From Pseudoalteromonas fuliginea (lineage in GTDB: Bacteria; Pseudomonadota; Gammaproteobacteria; Enterobacterales; Alteromonadaceae): a stretch of 40,692 nucleotides of DNA. The stretch spans positions 1-40,692 of the forward strand of contig NZ_JJNZ01000045.1 in the NCBI RefSeq assembly GCF_000690055.1. The letters run 5' to 3'. Below, piece after piece: positions 25,108 through 33,448 of the stretch; position 1 is the first letter of the stretch; the number at the start of each line of letters is the position of its first letter. Made by a program: the position numbers and the translations under genes. A model generated the notes under the pieces. It did not search any database and was not told where the DNA came from. It saw nothing but the letters and a program-made list of their open reading frames with translations.

Positions 25108-27336
25108 TCAACTAATAGCGTATTTTTTCTCAAATTCAGCCACTTGCTGTAAAGCCTCATCAACACTTTCTTGTAACTCACCACCCATTTTAGTCAGCTC
25201 ATGGGGGAAGTCATCTTGCATCAATGTCATTAAGGCATACCAAATTGGTTTAAACTTGTCTTTTAAGGCGTGTTCAGGCAGTTCTAATAGCTCTTTTGTT
25301 TTATAAAACTGCTTTTTGGCCATAAGCAAGGTGAGGTAGATAGCCATCGCGTTATCGTAAAATTTTATATCATCGGTTTTATCATTGCTGTTGAGGTGTT
25401 GTATAAATAAGTTATAACTTTGTGGTAGTTTTTCAGCCCATAATAAAACCACTGAATAAATACATGTTATATATGAACTTGGCTGATCTTTATAAGCTGC
25501 TTTAGCCAGCTCAAGTGCTTTTTTTTGCTCATTACCTAGCTGAAAATAAAGCAAGGCTAATGGAATCAAGGAATCTTCCACACCGGCATCAATAGCTTGT
25601 GTAAAGTGATTTTTTGCTTTATCAAATTGTTGTTGTTCTTGATATAAAAAGCCCAAGTGTAAAAGAGCACTTTTTTCATTTATTTCAAATGCTTGTAGGT
25701 AATACTCTTCCGCTTTATCAAATTGCTGTTGTTTCTGATATAAAAAGCCTAGGTTAACCAGTGCATAAGAGTTGCCCTTTTCTATTGCCTGTAAGTAATA
25801 CTTTTTTGCTTCGGGATACAATTTCTTTTCGTAATATAGATGACCAATAGTTCCTAAAACGTTTGCGCTATTTTTTTGCGATTTTATAAGTAGCTTAATC
25901 GCCTCATCGATCTTATTTTCATCCGTTAGCTGCCATGCCTCTTTTATGATTTCTTTATCTGAGGTTGAAAGGTCATTAACGAAGCTAGAATTTTTTACAG
26001 TTAAGTAGGCTTTAGTGCTTTCTTTCATTTCATGCTCAGTGTTTATATCTAAACCAGCATAGCTGAGCGCTTCACACATGTGATAAACGTAAGACTCATG
26101 AATTTTACCGCCGCGAATAGCACTTATAAAGCCTTTGGCTCTACGCTCAAGATCTGCTGGGTTGCACCACGACGTTAAAAAGTTAACTAACCACTCGACT
26201 TTTTGACGATCCTTTTTTCGACCAAAACGCATTAAATACCAAATATTAAAAAACCGTTCTTCAATTTTATAAATTTTATTTTTACCGATGGAAATAGACT
26301 CTACGATGCCATATTTAGTTTCGAGTTGCTTAAGCTGAGCCGATACAGTTTTACTTTGTAAGCGAGTTTTTTTAGCAATTTCTTTAGTGCTAATGCCGTC
26401 CCAGTTCATCGCTATAGTGTGTGTTATATCTTGTAAAGTATCAGGTAGGTCGTCCATGCGGTGCTTATATAGTGGGGTAGCATCATCGAGTATTTTTAAT
26501 AAATCATCAAAAGCATTGCCGCCATCATCTATAAAAATATCAAATAGCATCACTATTGTTCTTGGTACTCCACCGGTTAAACGGCGTAAAGTTTCTATGC
26601 GCTCGGGGGTGTTTTTAATGATGAGAGCTATTTTTTTCTTTTGTTGTTCATCGCCCATACTGGCAAGAAAATCAAAACACTCTTGTTTATTTAAGCCTAT
26701 AAGTTTAATAATTTTGAAAAATTCGTAAAACGGTTTTCCGTAGTCAAAATGCTGCTCGAGCATTTTAGTTGAACCACCAATGATTTTGAGAGTTGGCGAT
26801 GTGAGGAGTATTTCTCTGAGCCTGCGTTGCTCTTTGTCTTTTAATTTGCCTAGTAGCTCGTCAATGTTGTCTATCAACAGTAATAGTTTTTTATTTTTCG
26901 CTTTTACTGATTTTTCTAAGTATGAAAAGCTTTTTAGTTCGTAATCGGCATCGTCAAAATGGCTTTCCATATCATCATGTATGGTTGCAAAGGCATCTTC
27001 CGCTGTGCATTGTAAGTAATCAGCAATTTCTTCCCATAGGCGGCTAAGTGAACGAATTTGATATTGTTCTTCTGAGAATTTTATCGGGATTAAAAAGTCA
27101 GTTAGCGTTGACTCTGCTTGTACAGCGAGTTTTATTTTTCTTAAAAGAGTTGTTTTGCCCTGACCTCGCTGACCGACAATTATAAAGTGTTGGCTAGGAA
27201 CTTTGTAATCACTGTTTTTAATGTCATCAAAAATGTCGTCAAAGTCATGATTACGTACAACAAACTTAGCTAAAAATTCTGTTTCATCAATTTCATCAGG
27301 CGTGTATTTATAGCGTGAGTAATTAGTTTGCGACAT
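25108..27336 (-). CDS. P-loop ATPase with winged helix and C-terminal TPR/Sel1-like repeats, second gene of the ATPase pair
   Basis: A 742-residue multidomain protein. The N-terminal ATPase has Walker A GQRGQGKTT (55-63) and Walker B LLLLIDNIDE (151-160), then a sensor-like LKIIGGSTKM segment. A winged helix follows (about 310-375: GISTKEIAKKTRLQSKTVSAQLKQLE and a YKIEERFFNIWYLMRFG wing, the latter typical of archaeal-type AAA ATPases). The C-terminal third (about 480-650) is made of TPR or Sel1 helices with repeated LGFLYQKQQQFDKAEEYY and LGFLYQEQQQFDKAKNHF units. There are no membrane segments. The ATG at 27336 has a GGTGGAA site and overlaps the upstream ATPase gene by 14 bp. The layout, ATPase plus DNA-binding plus helical repeat, resembles STAND-type signal-transduction or defence proteins; actual role unknown. 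Confidence 0.85.
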   Translation of the reverse strand: MSQTNYSRYKYTPDEIDETEFLAKFVVRNHDFDDIFDDIKNSDYKVPSQHFIIVGQRGQGKTTLLRKIKLAVQAESTLTDFLIPIKFSEEQYQIRSLSRLWEEIADYLQCTAEDAFATIHDDMESHFDDADYELKSFSYLEKSVKAKNKKLLLLIDNIDELLGKLKDKEQRRLREILLTSPTLKIIGGSTKMLEQHFDYGKPFYEFFKIIKLIGLNKQECFDFLASMGDEQQKKKIALIIKNTPERIETLRRLTGGVPRTIVMLFDIFIDDGGNAFDDLLKILDDATPLYKHRMDDLPDTLQDITHTIAMNWDGISTKEIAKKTRLQSKTVSAQLKQLETKYGIVESISIGKNKIYKIEERFFNIWYLMRFGRKKDRQKVEWLVNFLTSWCNPADLERRAKGFISAIRGGKIHESYVYHMCEALSYAGLDINTEHEMKESTKAYLTVKNSSFVNDLSTSDKEIIKEAWQLTDENKIDEAIKLLIKSQKNSANVLGTIGHLYYEKKLYPEAKKYYLQAIEKGNSYALVNLGFLYQKQQQFDKAEEYYLQAFEINEKSALLHLGFLYQEQQQFDKAKNHFTQAIDAGVEDSLIPLALLYFQLGNEQKKALELAKAAYKDQPSSYITCIYSVVLLWAEKLPQSYNLFIQHLNSNDKTDDIKFYDNAMAIYLTLLMAKKQFYKTKELLELPEHALKDKFKPIWYALMTLMQDDFPHELTKMGGELQESVDEALQQVAEFEKKYAIS

Positions 27337-28483
27337 TTTTGTTCCACCACATTCTTAAGATCGGAGAGTTAAATTGATAGGTTTTATTGTTGTCGTTGTT
27401 ATTAATATAGCCATCGTATATTAATGAGTGCAGGCAATCTTTTGCTTCATTGCCGTCTAAGTTATGTTTACTGGCAATATTCATGATATCGAGAAAGTTA
27501 GTCTCTTTTTGGTTCGAAATAGCGTTCAGTACTTCTTTACTAAATAAATACTCATTTTTACCCAATGCGGTTTTAAGCTTACTTTGCCAGCTCTCAAAGT
27601 GATTGCGATTATCTAGTGCATTATGAATTGCTTGATCAATAACAGTTTGGTCAAGTTTTTGCTCTCTTCGATATATTTTTTTAATTTCTTGCGTAATGAG
27701 TTGGATATAAAATGGGATCAGCCAATGTATGGTATTAAGTAAATAGTCAATATCTGCTTGATTGAGCTTAATCTCCGCACTTTTAAATAGTTCGGTAGTA
27801 AACTTCTCTGCTTCGGGAGTCGTTAAAGGTGGGACTTTTATATTGTTTAAATCGTTAATGTGTTTAATTGCATCAATTTTGGATACTACGCTTTCTAAAC
27901 CTATTGAGCCTGCGTAGATAAAAGTCACTTTTTGTGAAAACTTTTGATCTTGTCGTAATTCTCTATGGGCTTTTAGTAGGCTAATAGCGTTCTTAGGTTC
28001 TTCGTACTTTATTATGTTTTCAATGGTTTGAGCAAACTCATCAATCATAATAATGAGCTTTTGATCATGATCTAAATCTTTAATCAACCTGTGAAAAGCT
28101 TGTTTGTGATCTAGCATTTTGCCATCACCAAACTCAACGCCGTCCATCGTTATTGAAGCTATTTTTATGCTTTTAATTTTATCCCAGAAGTTTTTAGTTT
28201 TTGTTTTCAGGCTGGCAATGAAGTCTTCTTCCATTAGTGCATTAAAAACTTTTGACCAAAATTCTGCCTCGGAATCAGCAGACTCTGTATCAATATAAAT
28301 GGGGATATAATTTGCTTTAGGTTCATCAACTATTTTATACATTATTGATGTTTTACCTACACGGCGAGGGGCGCAAAGGAGAATATGGCTACCGTTGTCT
28401 ATTGCTTCCCATATGTCCTCTAGTTCATAGGGTCTATCCCAAAAGTTCGCACTTCTCGCAGCCTGACCAACAATGTTTTTCAT
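27323..28483 (-). CDS. AAA ATPase of the archaeal-type predicted ATPase family, first gene of the pair
   Basis: A 386-residue protein from the ATG at 28483; a GTG two codons earlier overlaps the AGGAGG ribosome site, so the ATG, 5 bases after it, is preferred. Walker A is CAPRRVGKTS (37-46), the RR-GKT form common in archaeal-type ATPases (COG1672-like). Walker B is LIIMIDEF (143-150). The N-terminal FWDRPYELEDIW segment matches the start seen in that group. The C-terminal 90 residues (SKEVLNAISNQKETNFLDIMNIASKHNLDG) look like a winged helix. It is cytoplasmic. Together with the overlapping second ATPase it could form a hetero-oligomer. A three-unit operator array immediately precedes the ribosome site, so expression is probably repressed until needed. 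Confidence 0.85.
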   Translation of the reverse strand: MKNIVGQAARSANFWDRPYELEDIWEAIDNGSHILLCAPRRVGKTSIMYKIVDEPKANYIPIYIDTESADSEAEFWSKVFNALMEEDFIASLKTKTKNFWDKIKSIKIASITMDGVEFGDGKMLDHKQAFHRLIKDLDHDQKLIIMIDEFAQTIENIIKYEEPKNAISLLKAHRELRQDQKFSQKVTFIYAGSIGLESVVSKIDAIKHINDLNNIKVPPLTTPEAEKFTTELFKSAEIKLNQADIDYLLNTIHWLIPFYIQLITQEIKKIYRREQKLDQTVIDQAIHNALDNRNHFESWQSKLKTALGKNEYLFSKEVLNAISNQKETNFLDIMNIASKHNLDGNEAKDCLHSLIYDGYINNNDNNKTYQFNSPILRMWWNKNVAN

Positions 28484-28493
28484 ATGCACCTCC

Positions 28494-28574
28494 TGACAAA
28501 TTATATTTTGTTAGATTAGTTGGCAAATTATTTTTTGTCAAATGTTATGGCAAATTATAATTTGTTATTTTTTA
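28494..28574. promoter_or_regulatory. Array of three 27-bp palindromic operators before the ATPase pair
   Basis: Three copies of a 20-bp near-palindrome: tgacaaattatattttgtta (28494-28513), tggcaaattattttttgtca (28521-28540) and tggcaaattataatttgtta (28548-28567). Starts are exactly 27 bp apart. The consensus is about tgRcaaattatAATTTGTYa, with perfect half-sites caaatt/aatttg in the third copy. The array begins 11 bp upstream of the first gene's start codon and covers the likely promoter; on the minus strand the TATAAT inside the first copy is preceded 15 bases earlier by TTGCCA. A repressor bound cooperatively is likely. Its identity is unknown; the winged helices in the ATPase gene products are candidates. 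Confidence 0.8.
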
Positions 28575-28617
28575 AATTAGAGGAATCGTTTTTAAACGTA
28601 TATTTGAGTAGATATAA

Positions 28618-28651
28618 AAAACCCGTGATTAGAAATCTAATTACGGGTTTT
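28618..28651 (-). terminator. Terminator of the zinc-receptor operon
   Basis: A 16-bp stem with one G-U pair (28618-28633 with 28636-28651), aaaacccgtgattaga / tctaattacgggtttt. It lies about 50 bases beyond the stop of the AztD-like gene, and a T-run ends it on the minus strand. Confidence 0.9.
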
Positions 28652-28702
28652 GTCATTTTGTGGCTTTAGCCCAAAACTTTAACTGGTCAATACACTATAA
28701 AC

Positions 28703-30091
28703 TTAGTGTTCGTGAGCATGCTCTTCTTGTGCTATACCTAACCAAGTGATAGCAGCAGGTGGAAAAGTTAACTCTAGCTCACCTTCAACTTCTAGATCTT
28801 CTAGGTGTACTTGCAGTATGTGTTGAGCAATTGGGTCGGCAATATAAGCAAACTGACCATTTTGCGCCACTGTCATACTAAAGCTCATTCCTTCGGGCAT
28901 TGTGGTTACGTCTGCTTGAGTAATATCTACTTGGCCTGCGAGTTCCCAGTGCATTTCGCCGTCATGGTCGTGTCCTGTAAGTACATTTAAAAAGCCAAGA
29001 CTGTCGAGTACTAAAAAGTGTTCACCACTGGCTGAAAAAGAATAAGATACAGCACTTGCGCCATCAGCAAGTTGCCATTCTACTTCTTCCATTTCGGCAT
29101 TTTCAGGATGAATGCTAAGTAATACTGAATCACTGCCATCGTGTCCTGCGGCTATGCCAAAAATTGTGTCGTTGTTTTTGTGGCCGTACAAAGTACCAAT
29201 ACGTTGAGCGCCTACGGCGTTTATATTTACAACTTTTTTAGCGTTGTATACATCACCTTGCTGGTGAGCAATCAATACACCATCGCCACAACCAAATACA
29301 ACATAATCGTGATTTTGTGCTGCGCCGTGTAAATCGGGGCAGGTTACTTCTAACGTTTGCTCTAGTTCGTAATTACCATCGTGAAGATGATATACACCCA
29401 CTTGATCGGGGAGTACTTTGGCATTAGATGTGCTACTTGCATCGTCTCGACGAATGGTTGAGAGTAAATGTTCACCGCGAGGCTCAGCTACACCATGCAT
29501 GTTAATATCGTAGTTAATGCCAGTAAGTGTGGCTGTTGCATTGGTAATATCGTTATCGGTTAATACTTCAACCGAAGCAGAAGCGCCTGAATCTGCATCG
29601 CCATCGTAAAATATTGCTAATTGTCCGTCGTGAGTTATTAAGTGTGTAGGGCGGCTGCCGCTTGTAAGCTCGTAACTACTAAACACCGGGCTTTGCTCGT
29701 AATCATGTAAATGAGCGCCGTGATCTTCGCGCCACATACCGCCGTCTATAAATCCTAAGTAATCTTGAGTACGATTAGCAATAACAGCATAACGAAAGTC
29801 AGGTGATGCAGATAACGTGTTTGAGTCATCGTTTAATACAAACGTATCAAGTAGTGCGTTATCGTCTAAATCAAAAAAGCTCGCTTCGTTGCTGTCACCT
29901 GCCAGAACAGCAAGCCTGCCAAATGAGCTTATGGTATAGCCGTCGTCATGCTCGTCATCACTTTCATGCTCGTCATCTACCACAGCAATAGGATCTTTTT
30001 CTACAATGTTGGTTTCTGCATCGCCACAGGCGGTAATTAATGTGCTGCTTACTGCAAGTGCTATCAATTTTAGTTTGAATAATTTGGTCAT
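28703..30091 (-). CDS. AztD-like zinc-binding beta-propeller lipoprotein
   Basis: This 462-residue exported protein ends its signal peptide at LITAC (Cys22), a plausible lipobox. Acidic/His-rich segments occur near residues 35-55 (DDEHESDDEHDD) and 125-138 (REDHGAHLHDYE), and at the C-terminus (QEEHAHEH). The repeated blades (LAVLAGDSNEA, HLITHDGQLAIFYDGDAD, NHDYVVFGCGDG) fit a seven-bladed propeller as in the AztD zinc chaperone family, where such His loops bind zinc and pass it to the importer's binding protein. It lies 28 bp downstream of the ZnuD-like receptor in one operon under Zur-like boxes. The AztD role is inferred from the sequence style. Confidence 0.78.
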   Translation of the reverse strand: MTKLFKLKLIALAVSSTLITACGDAETNIVEKDPIAVVDDEHESDDEHDDGYTISSFGRLAVLAGDSNEASFFDLDDNALLDTFVLNDDSNTLSASPDFRYAVIANRTQDYLGFIDGGMWREDHGAHLHDYEQSPVFSSYELTSGSRPTHLITHDGQLAIFYDGDADSGASASVEVLTDNDITNATATLTGINYDINMHGVAEPRGEHLLSTIRRDDASSTSNAKVLPDQVGVYHLHDGNYELEQTLEVTCPDLHGAAQNHDYVVFGCGDGVLIAHQQGDVYNAKKVVNINAVGAQRIGTLYGHKNNDTIFGIAAGHDGSDSVLLSIHPENAEMEEVEWQLADGASAVSYSFSASGEHFLVLDSLGFLNVLTGHDHDGEMHWELAGQVDITQADVTTMPEGMSFSMTVAQNGQFAYIADPIAQHILQVHLEDLEVEGELELTFPPAAITWLGIAQEEHAHEH

Positions 30092-30119
30092 ATTAGTTTC
30101 CCTTTATTTAAAATTCTTT

Positions 30120-32519
30120 TTAGAAGTAACCGCGAATACCAAGTGCGAAACTTCGTCCTGGGCGTGGCGCTATCTCTTTTAAAAATGAGCTATGCACGCG
30201 TGCTTCTGTATCTGTTAGGTTTGTACCTTTTAAATACAGAGATAGGTCTTGATTAAGTATCGATAGGTCGTAACTCACACTGGCGTCAATTAGGGTGTAA
30301 CCGTCTGTCGCGGTTTCTTCAGGAGCCGTGCGATCTTGATCTTGGTAGCGAGTTACATGAATATGCGCACTGAATTTTTCGGTTTGGTAGCTAAATTCAG
30401 TACCGAAACGCAGTGGAGGTGTACGCGGCAGGTCGCCGCCGTCTTTAAGGCGTGCACGTACATAATCTGAGAATAAATCTAACTTGAACTCATCTGTTAA
30501 TTGCCACGCAATTTGCGCTTCAAACCCGTGTAAAATTACATCATCTGTTTTAAATAAATAAACAGGAAGCTCTTCTGAGTGCTCGTCCTCGTCGTCATGA
30601 TTGTGCTCATCTTCATCATGGTTGTGGCCACTTTCGGCGTATAAGCCGGTATTTATTTGGTAGTAATAGTTGTCTACTTGGTTATAAAAAGCGTTAAATA
30701 TAAAGCCAATATCACCTTGGGTTTTACGAAAGGTTAAATCAATATTATTGGCAGTTTCTAGGTCTATTGTTTGCTCAGACAAACCTAAATGGCCATCTTC
30801 ATCTAAATCAAATAAGGCGCCAACTTCATAAGTTGCGGTGCCAATATGTGGCCCAAACGACAATAATTCAGACGCAGAAGGTGCGCGCTCTGAGCGCGAT
30901 ACCGAAAGCCCTAAGTTATAGTTAGGTGTAAAGTCCCATACTACACCGGCCGATAAACTGACTGGCGTAAATTCATGCTCTGCATCAAATACGCGAGTAA
31001 AATTGGTTTCTTCTTCGTGATTATGATCGTCATGTATATCAATTTCATTATGTGCATGAGCATCAATACTTGGCAGTAATACATTGCTTGCGTTAAGTTC
31101 TACGCGCTCTATTCGGCCACCTAATTGTACTAAAAAGTCGCCAAAGTGCCTTTCTTCTATTAACGCTACAGCAAAGCTTTCGGTCTCTGATGGCGGTGTA
31201 AAAGCTTCTTCACCTTGCGCCTCTACATCACTATTTTTATAGTGAAAACTAAAGCCGCCATTCCACTCGCTAAATTGGTTATGTAGTAGGTCTATGCGTA
31301 ATTCGTTTGTTTCGTTTTTAAAGGTGGTGCCAACAGCGCCACCCTCAATTTCAGCGTGTTCGTAGTCGGTATGGCCAGCGCGCAGATTTACTTTGTTTAG
31401 CCACTTATTATTTAAATTGTATTCACCTAGTAATTGCACTTTGGTTTGCTCTAAATCGGCAAATACGCTTTCCTCGTCACTATGCTCACTTTCATCACCA
31501 TGAGAATGACCAGGAATACCGTATTGGCGATTAAATTGCTCTACTGCTAAGCCAATAAATCCGTTATCCATTAAATAGCTAGCGCCAACAGTAAAACCGT
31601 CAGACTCTTCATTACTGTTTTCAACAGTGTAATCGCCACTATGGCTTTCACCATCGCTATCTATATCGGCAGCTACAGGCACCTCGTAGTCGTTGGCCTC
31701 ACGCCAAAATGCATCGGCATAAAAAGCAAAAGAGTCTGTACCTGTAGTGGCATTAAACGAGGCTACTTTTTGGTTATCTACTGAGTTGTGCTCTACGTTC
31801 CATTCGCCGCGTGTTGTGCTGTCGGTTGGTACGCGATTATCAACTATATTTACAACGCCGCCAATAGCGCCGCTGCCATAAAATAGAGTTGCAGGGCCCC
31901 GTAATACTTCAATTTGTTGTGCGGTAGAAGCCTCCGATGCTACCGAGTGATCGGGACCAACGCGCGAAACATCACTTACATCAAGACCATTTTGAGTTAT
32001 GAGTACACGAGGGCCACTTAAACCACGAATAATTGGTGTGCTGGCCACCTTGCCATGAAAATTGGTATTTACACCGGGGAGTTTTTCAAGGGTGTCACCT
32101 AGTGTAGCGGCTTGATCGCGCCTTAATTGTTCGCCTGATAAAACGCTGACTGGTGAGGCTGACTCCATAGCCGACATATGAATTGGTGTTGCCTCAATGT
32201 CTATTACTTCAATAGGTGAGCGCTGAAGCGTAAACGATACAGAGCGTGTTTCATCTGTGTCTATAGTAATATCACGATGTAAATGCGCATAACCTGGCGC
32301 AACGATGTGAAGCTCTTTGAGTCCATTGTTTAGTTTGGCTATTACAAAGTGACCGTTTTTATCGGTGGTGACTTTTATGTCTGAGCCTTCAAGTTCTATT
32401 ACAGCATTTCTTATAGCGCTGCCTTGTGTATTTACCACTGTGCCTTGAATGGTTTTTGCAAGCACACTCGCTGGAAATAAAGCGGCTATTAAAAGAGCTA
32501 ACTGTGATTTTTTTTTCAT
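30120..32519 (-). CDS. TonB-dependent outer-membrane zinc receptor, ZnuD-like
   Basis: A 799-residue receptor. The signal peptide (cleavage about residue 21, after SVLA) is followed by a carboxypeptidase-D-regulatory-like domain (about 22-105) with KTIQGTVVNTQGSAI. The plug domain (about 115-225) has LRRDQAATLGDTLEKLPGVN and VLRGPATLFYGSGAIGGVVN. A 22-strand barrel ends in the family's terminal Phe (SFALGIRGYF). Extracellular loops are unusually rich in His, Asp and Glu: HGDESEHSDEE (about 340), HAHNEIDIHDDHNHEEE (about 500), and GHNHDEDEHNHDDEDEH (about 630), as in ZnuD of Neisseria. Zur-like boxes lie in the divergent promoter region. Zinc uptake powered by TonB is the likely role. Confidence 0.88.
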   Translation of the reverse strand: MKKKSQLALLIAALFPASVLAKTIQGTVVNTQGSAIRNAVIELEGSDIKVTTDKNGHFVIAKLNNGLKELHIVAPGYAHLHRDITIDTDETRSVSFTLQRSPIEVIDIEATPIHMSAMESASPVSVLSGEQLRRDQAATLGDTLEKLPGVNTNFHGKVASTPIIRGLSGPRVLITQNGLDVSDVSRVGPDHSVASEASTAQQIEVLRGPATLFYGSGAIGGVVNIVDNRVPTDSTTRGEWNVEHNSVDNQKVASFNATTGTDSFAFYADAFWREANDYEVPVAADIDSDGESHSGDYTVENSNEESDGFTVGASYLMDNGFIGLAVEQFNRQYGIPGHSHGDESEHSDEESVFADLEQTKVQLLGEYNLNNKWLNKVNLRAGHTDYEHAEIEGGAVGTTFKNETNELRIDLLHNQFSEWNGGFSFHYKNSDVEAQGEEAFTPPSETESFAVALIEERHFGDFLVQLGGRIERVELNASNVLLPSIDAHAHNEIDIHDDHNHEEETNFTRVFDAEHEFTPVSLSAGVVWDFTPNYNLGLSVSRSERAPSASELLSFGPHIGTATYEVGALFDLDEDGHLGLSEQTIDLETANNIDLTFRKTQGDIGFIFNAFYNQVDNYYYQINTGLYAESGHNHDEDEHNHDDEDEHSEELPVYLFKTDDVILHGFEAQIAWQLTDEFKLDLFSDYVRARLKDGGDLPRTPPLRFGTEFSYQTEKFSAHIHVTRYQDQDRTAPEETATDGYTLIDASVSYDLSILNQDLSLYLKGTNLTDTEARVHSSFLKEIAPRPGRSFALGIRGYF

Positions 32520-32537
32520 TCTACCTTACTCTTGGTA

Positions 32538-32580
32538 TGTTATATTGTATCAATTGTGCTTCAGATGTTATAATGTAGCA
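32538..32580. promoter_or_regulatory. Two Zur-box-like sites
   Basis: tgttatattgtatca (32538-32552) and tgttataatgtagca (32566-32580) match the ATGTTATANTATAACAT-type core of gammaproteobacterial Zur sites, 28 bp apart in the gap between the zinc receptor gene and the MerC-like gene. They would let zinc repress both directions (inference). Confidence 0.72.
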
Positions 32581-32659
32581 AGTGTAATTAACGATTGTTA
32601 TTTAAATGCTCATGCAAAAGTAAATATTTATTTGTAGACATTGATTAGTAGAGGAAAAA

Positions 32660-33058
32660 ATGAAATCGAGTCAAAGTGTAATGGATCGTCTAGCAATAGG
32701 GCTTTCGTTAATGTGTACAGTGCATTGTTTTGCAACGCCAATTATTTTAGTACTTCTACCTAGTTTGGCAGCACTACAACTAGATAACGAACAGTTTCAT
32801 ATATGGATATTAATGGCTGTGCTACCCACAAGTTTACTTGCGTTAAGCTTAGGCTGTAAAAAACATAAACAGTTTAGTTATATGGCTTTTGGGATTGTGG
32901 GGTTGTGCTTAATGTTACTTGCTATTTTTATAGGGCATGAAGGTGCAGAAAAGGCGCTAACTTTAACTGGCTCAGCTTTTATAGCTGTAGCACATTGGTT
33001 TAACTATCGTCAGTGTCTTAAAAAAGAAGATGAGGATTGTCCGTGCTCAGGTAATTAA
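32660..33058 (+). CDS. MerC-domain membrane protein, zinc-regulated candidate
   Basis: A 132-residue, four-helix inner-membrane protein of the MerC group. Helix 1 carries the CxxxC motif (Cys19, Cys23) with His22 in between, the type that binds a thiophilic metal. Further His, Cys and Asp appear near the end (CPCSGN, with LKKEDEDC). MerC was first known in mercury resistance, but this copy has no mer operon and is divergent from a ZnuD-like receptor under shared Zur-like boxes. A role in zinc passage or signalling is more likely (inference). The ATG has an AGAGGAAA site. Confidence 0.82.
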   Translation: MKSSQSVMDRLAIGLSLMCTVHCFATPIILVLLPSLAALQLDNEQFHIWILMAVLPTSLLALSLGCKKHKQFSYMAFGIVGLCLMLLAIFIGHEGAEKALTLTGSAFIAVAHWFNYRQCLKKEDEDCPCSGN

Positions 33059-33156
33059 TCTTATCAAATAGTTTAATGCCTATATTATGGTGGTATAGCT
33101 CTCATTGACTAAATGAATATTGATTTATATTAAAGACTCAGCTTTAAAAGGCGAGT

Positions 33157-33372
33157 TTTATACCAATCAGCAATAATACTTGATTAATTTGAGGGCTTAA
33201 ACCTGATGCTAACTGTGTTAAAAGTTTCTGATATACGACTGCATGGATGCAGGAGATAGAGCAATGCAGGAGCAATTAGTGATAACAACTAAATAACGAA
33301 ATTTTTGCTTTGTAATCGACACGATTTTCTTAACTAAAAATAGCTCACTTAATTAAGCAGATTGGTATTAAA
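33157..33372. repeat. MITE-like repeat with TACCAATC inverted ends
   Basis: The ends are tttataccaatcagc (from about 33157) and gcagattggtattaaa (to 33372), inverted around the core taccaatc / gattggta. About 216 bp, AT-rich, no coding frame. TACCAATC-ended repeats of this sort are frequent in marine gammaproteobacteria in my experience of such genomes; copy number was not checked. It fills most of the 390-bp gap between the MerC-like gene and the DUF3297 gene; the remainder shows only a terminator. Confidence 0.55.
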
Positions 33373-33396
33373 TTTAAAAACACTATAAAAACACAC

Positions 33397-33432
33397 AAAA
33401 AAAGCGACTACCCAATAAGGTGTCGCTTTTTT
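33397..33432 (-). terminator. Terminator of the DUF3297 gene
   Basis: The arms aaaaaaagcgac (33397-33408) and gtcgctttttt (33422-33432) pair around a loop. On the minus strand the hairpin is followed by a long T-run, just after the stop at 33449. Confidence 0.88.
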
Positions 33433-33448
33433 AGTAAGCATTATTAGC

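Noticed and set aside
28494..28574. CRISPR-like array
   Set aside because: The units are palindromic operators with no unique spacers of constant length and no cas genes nearby.
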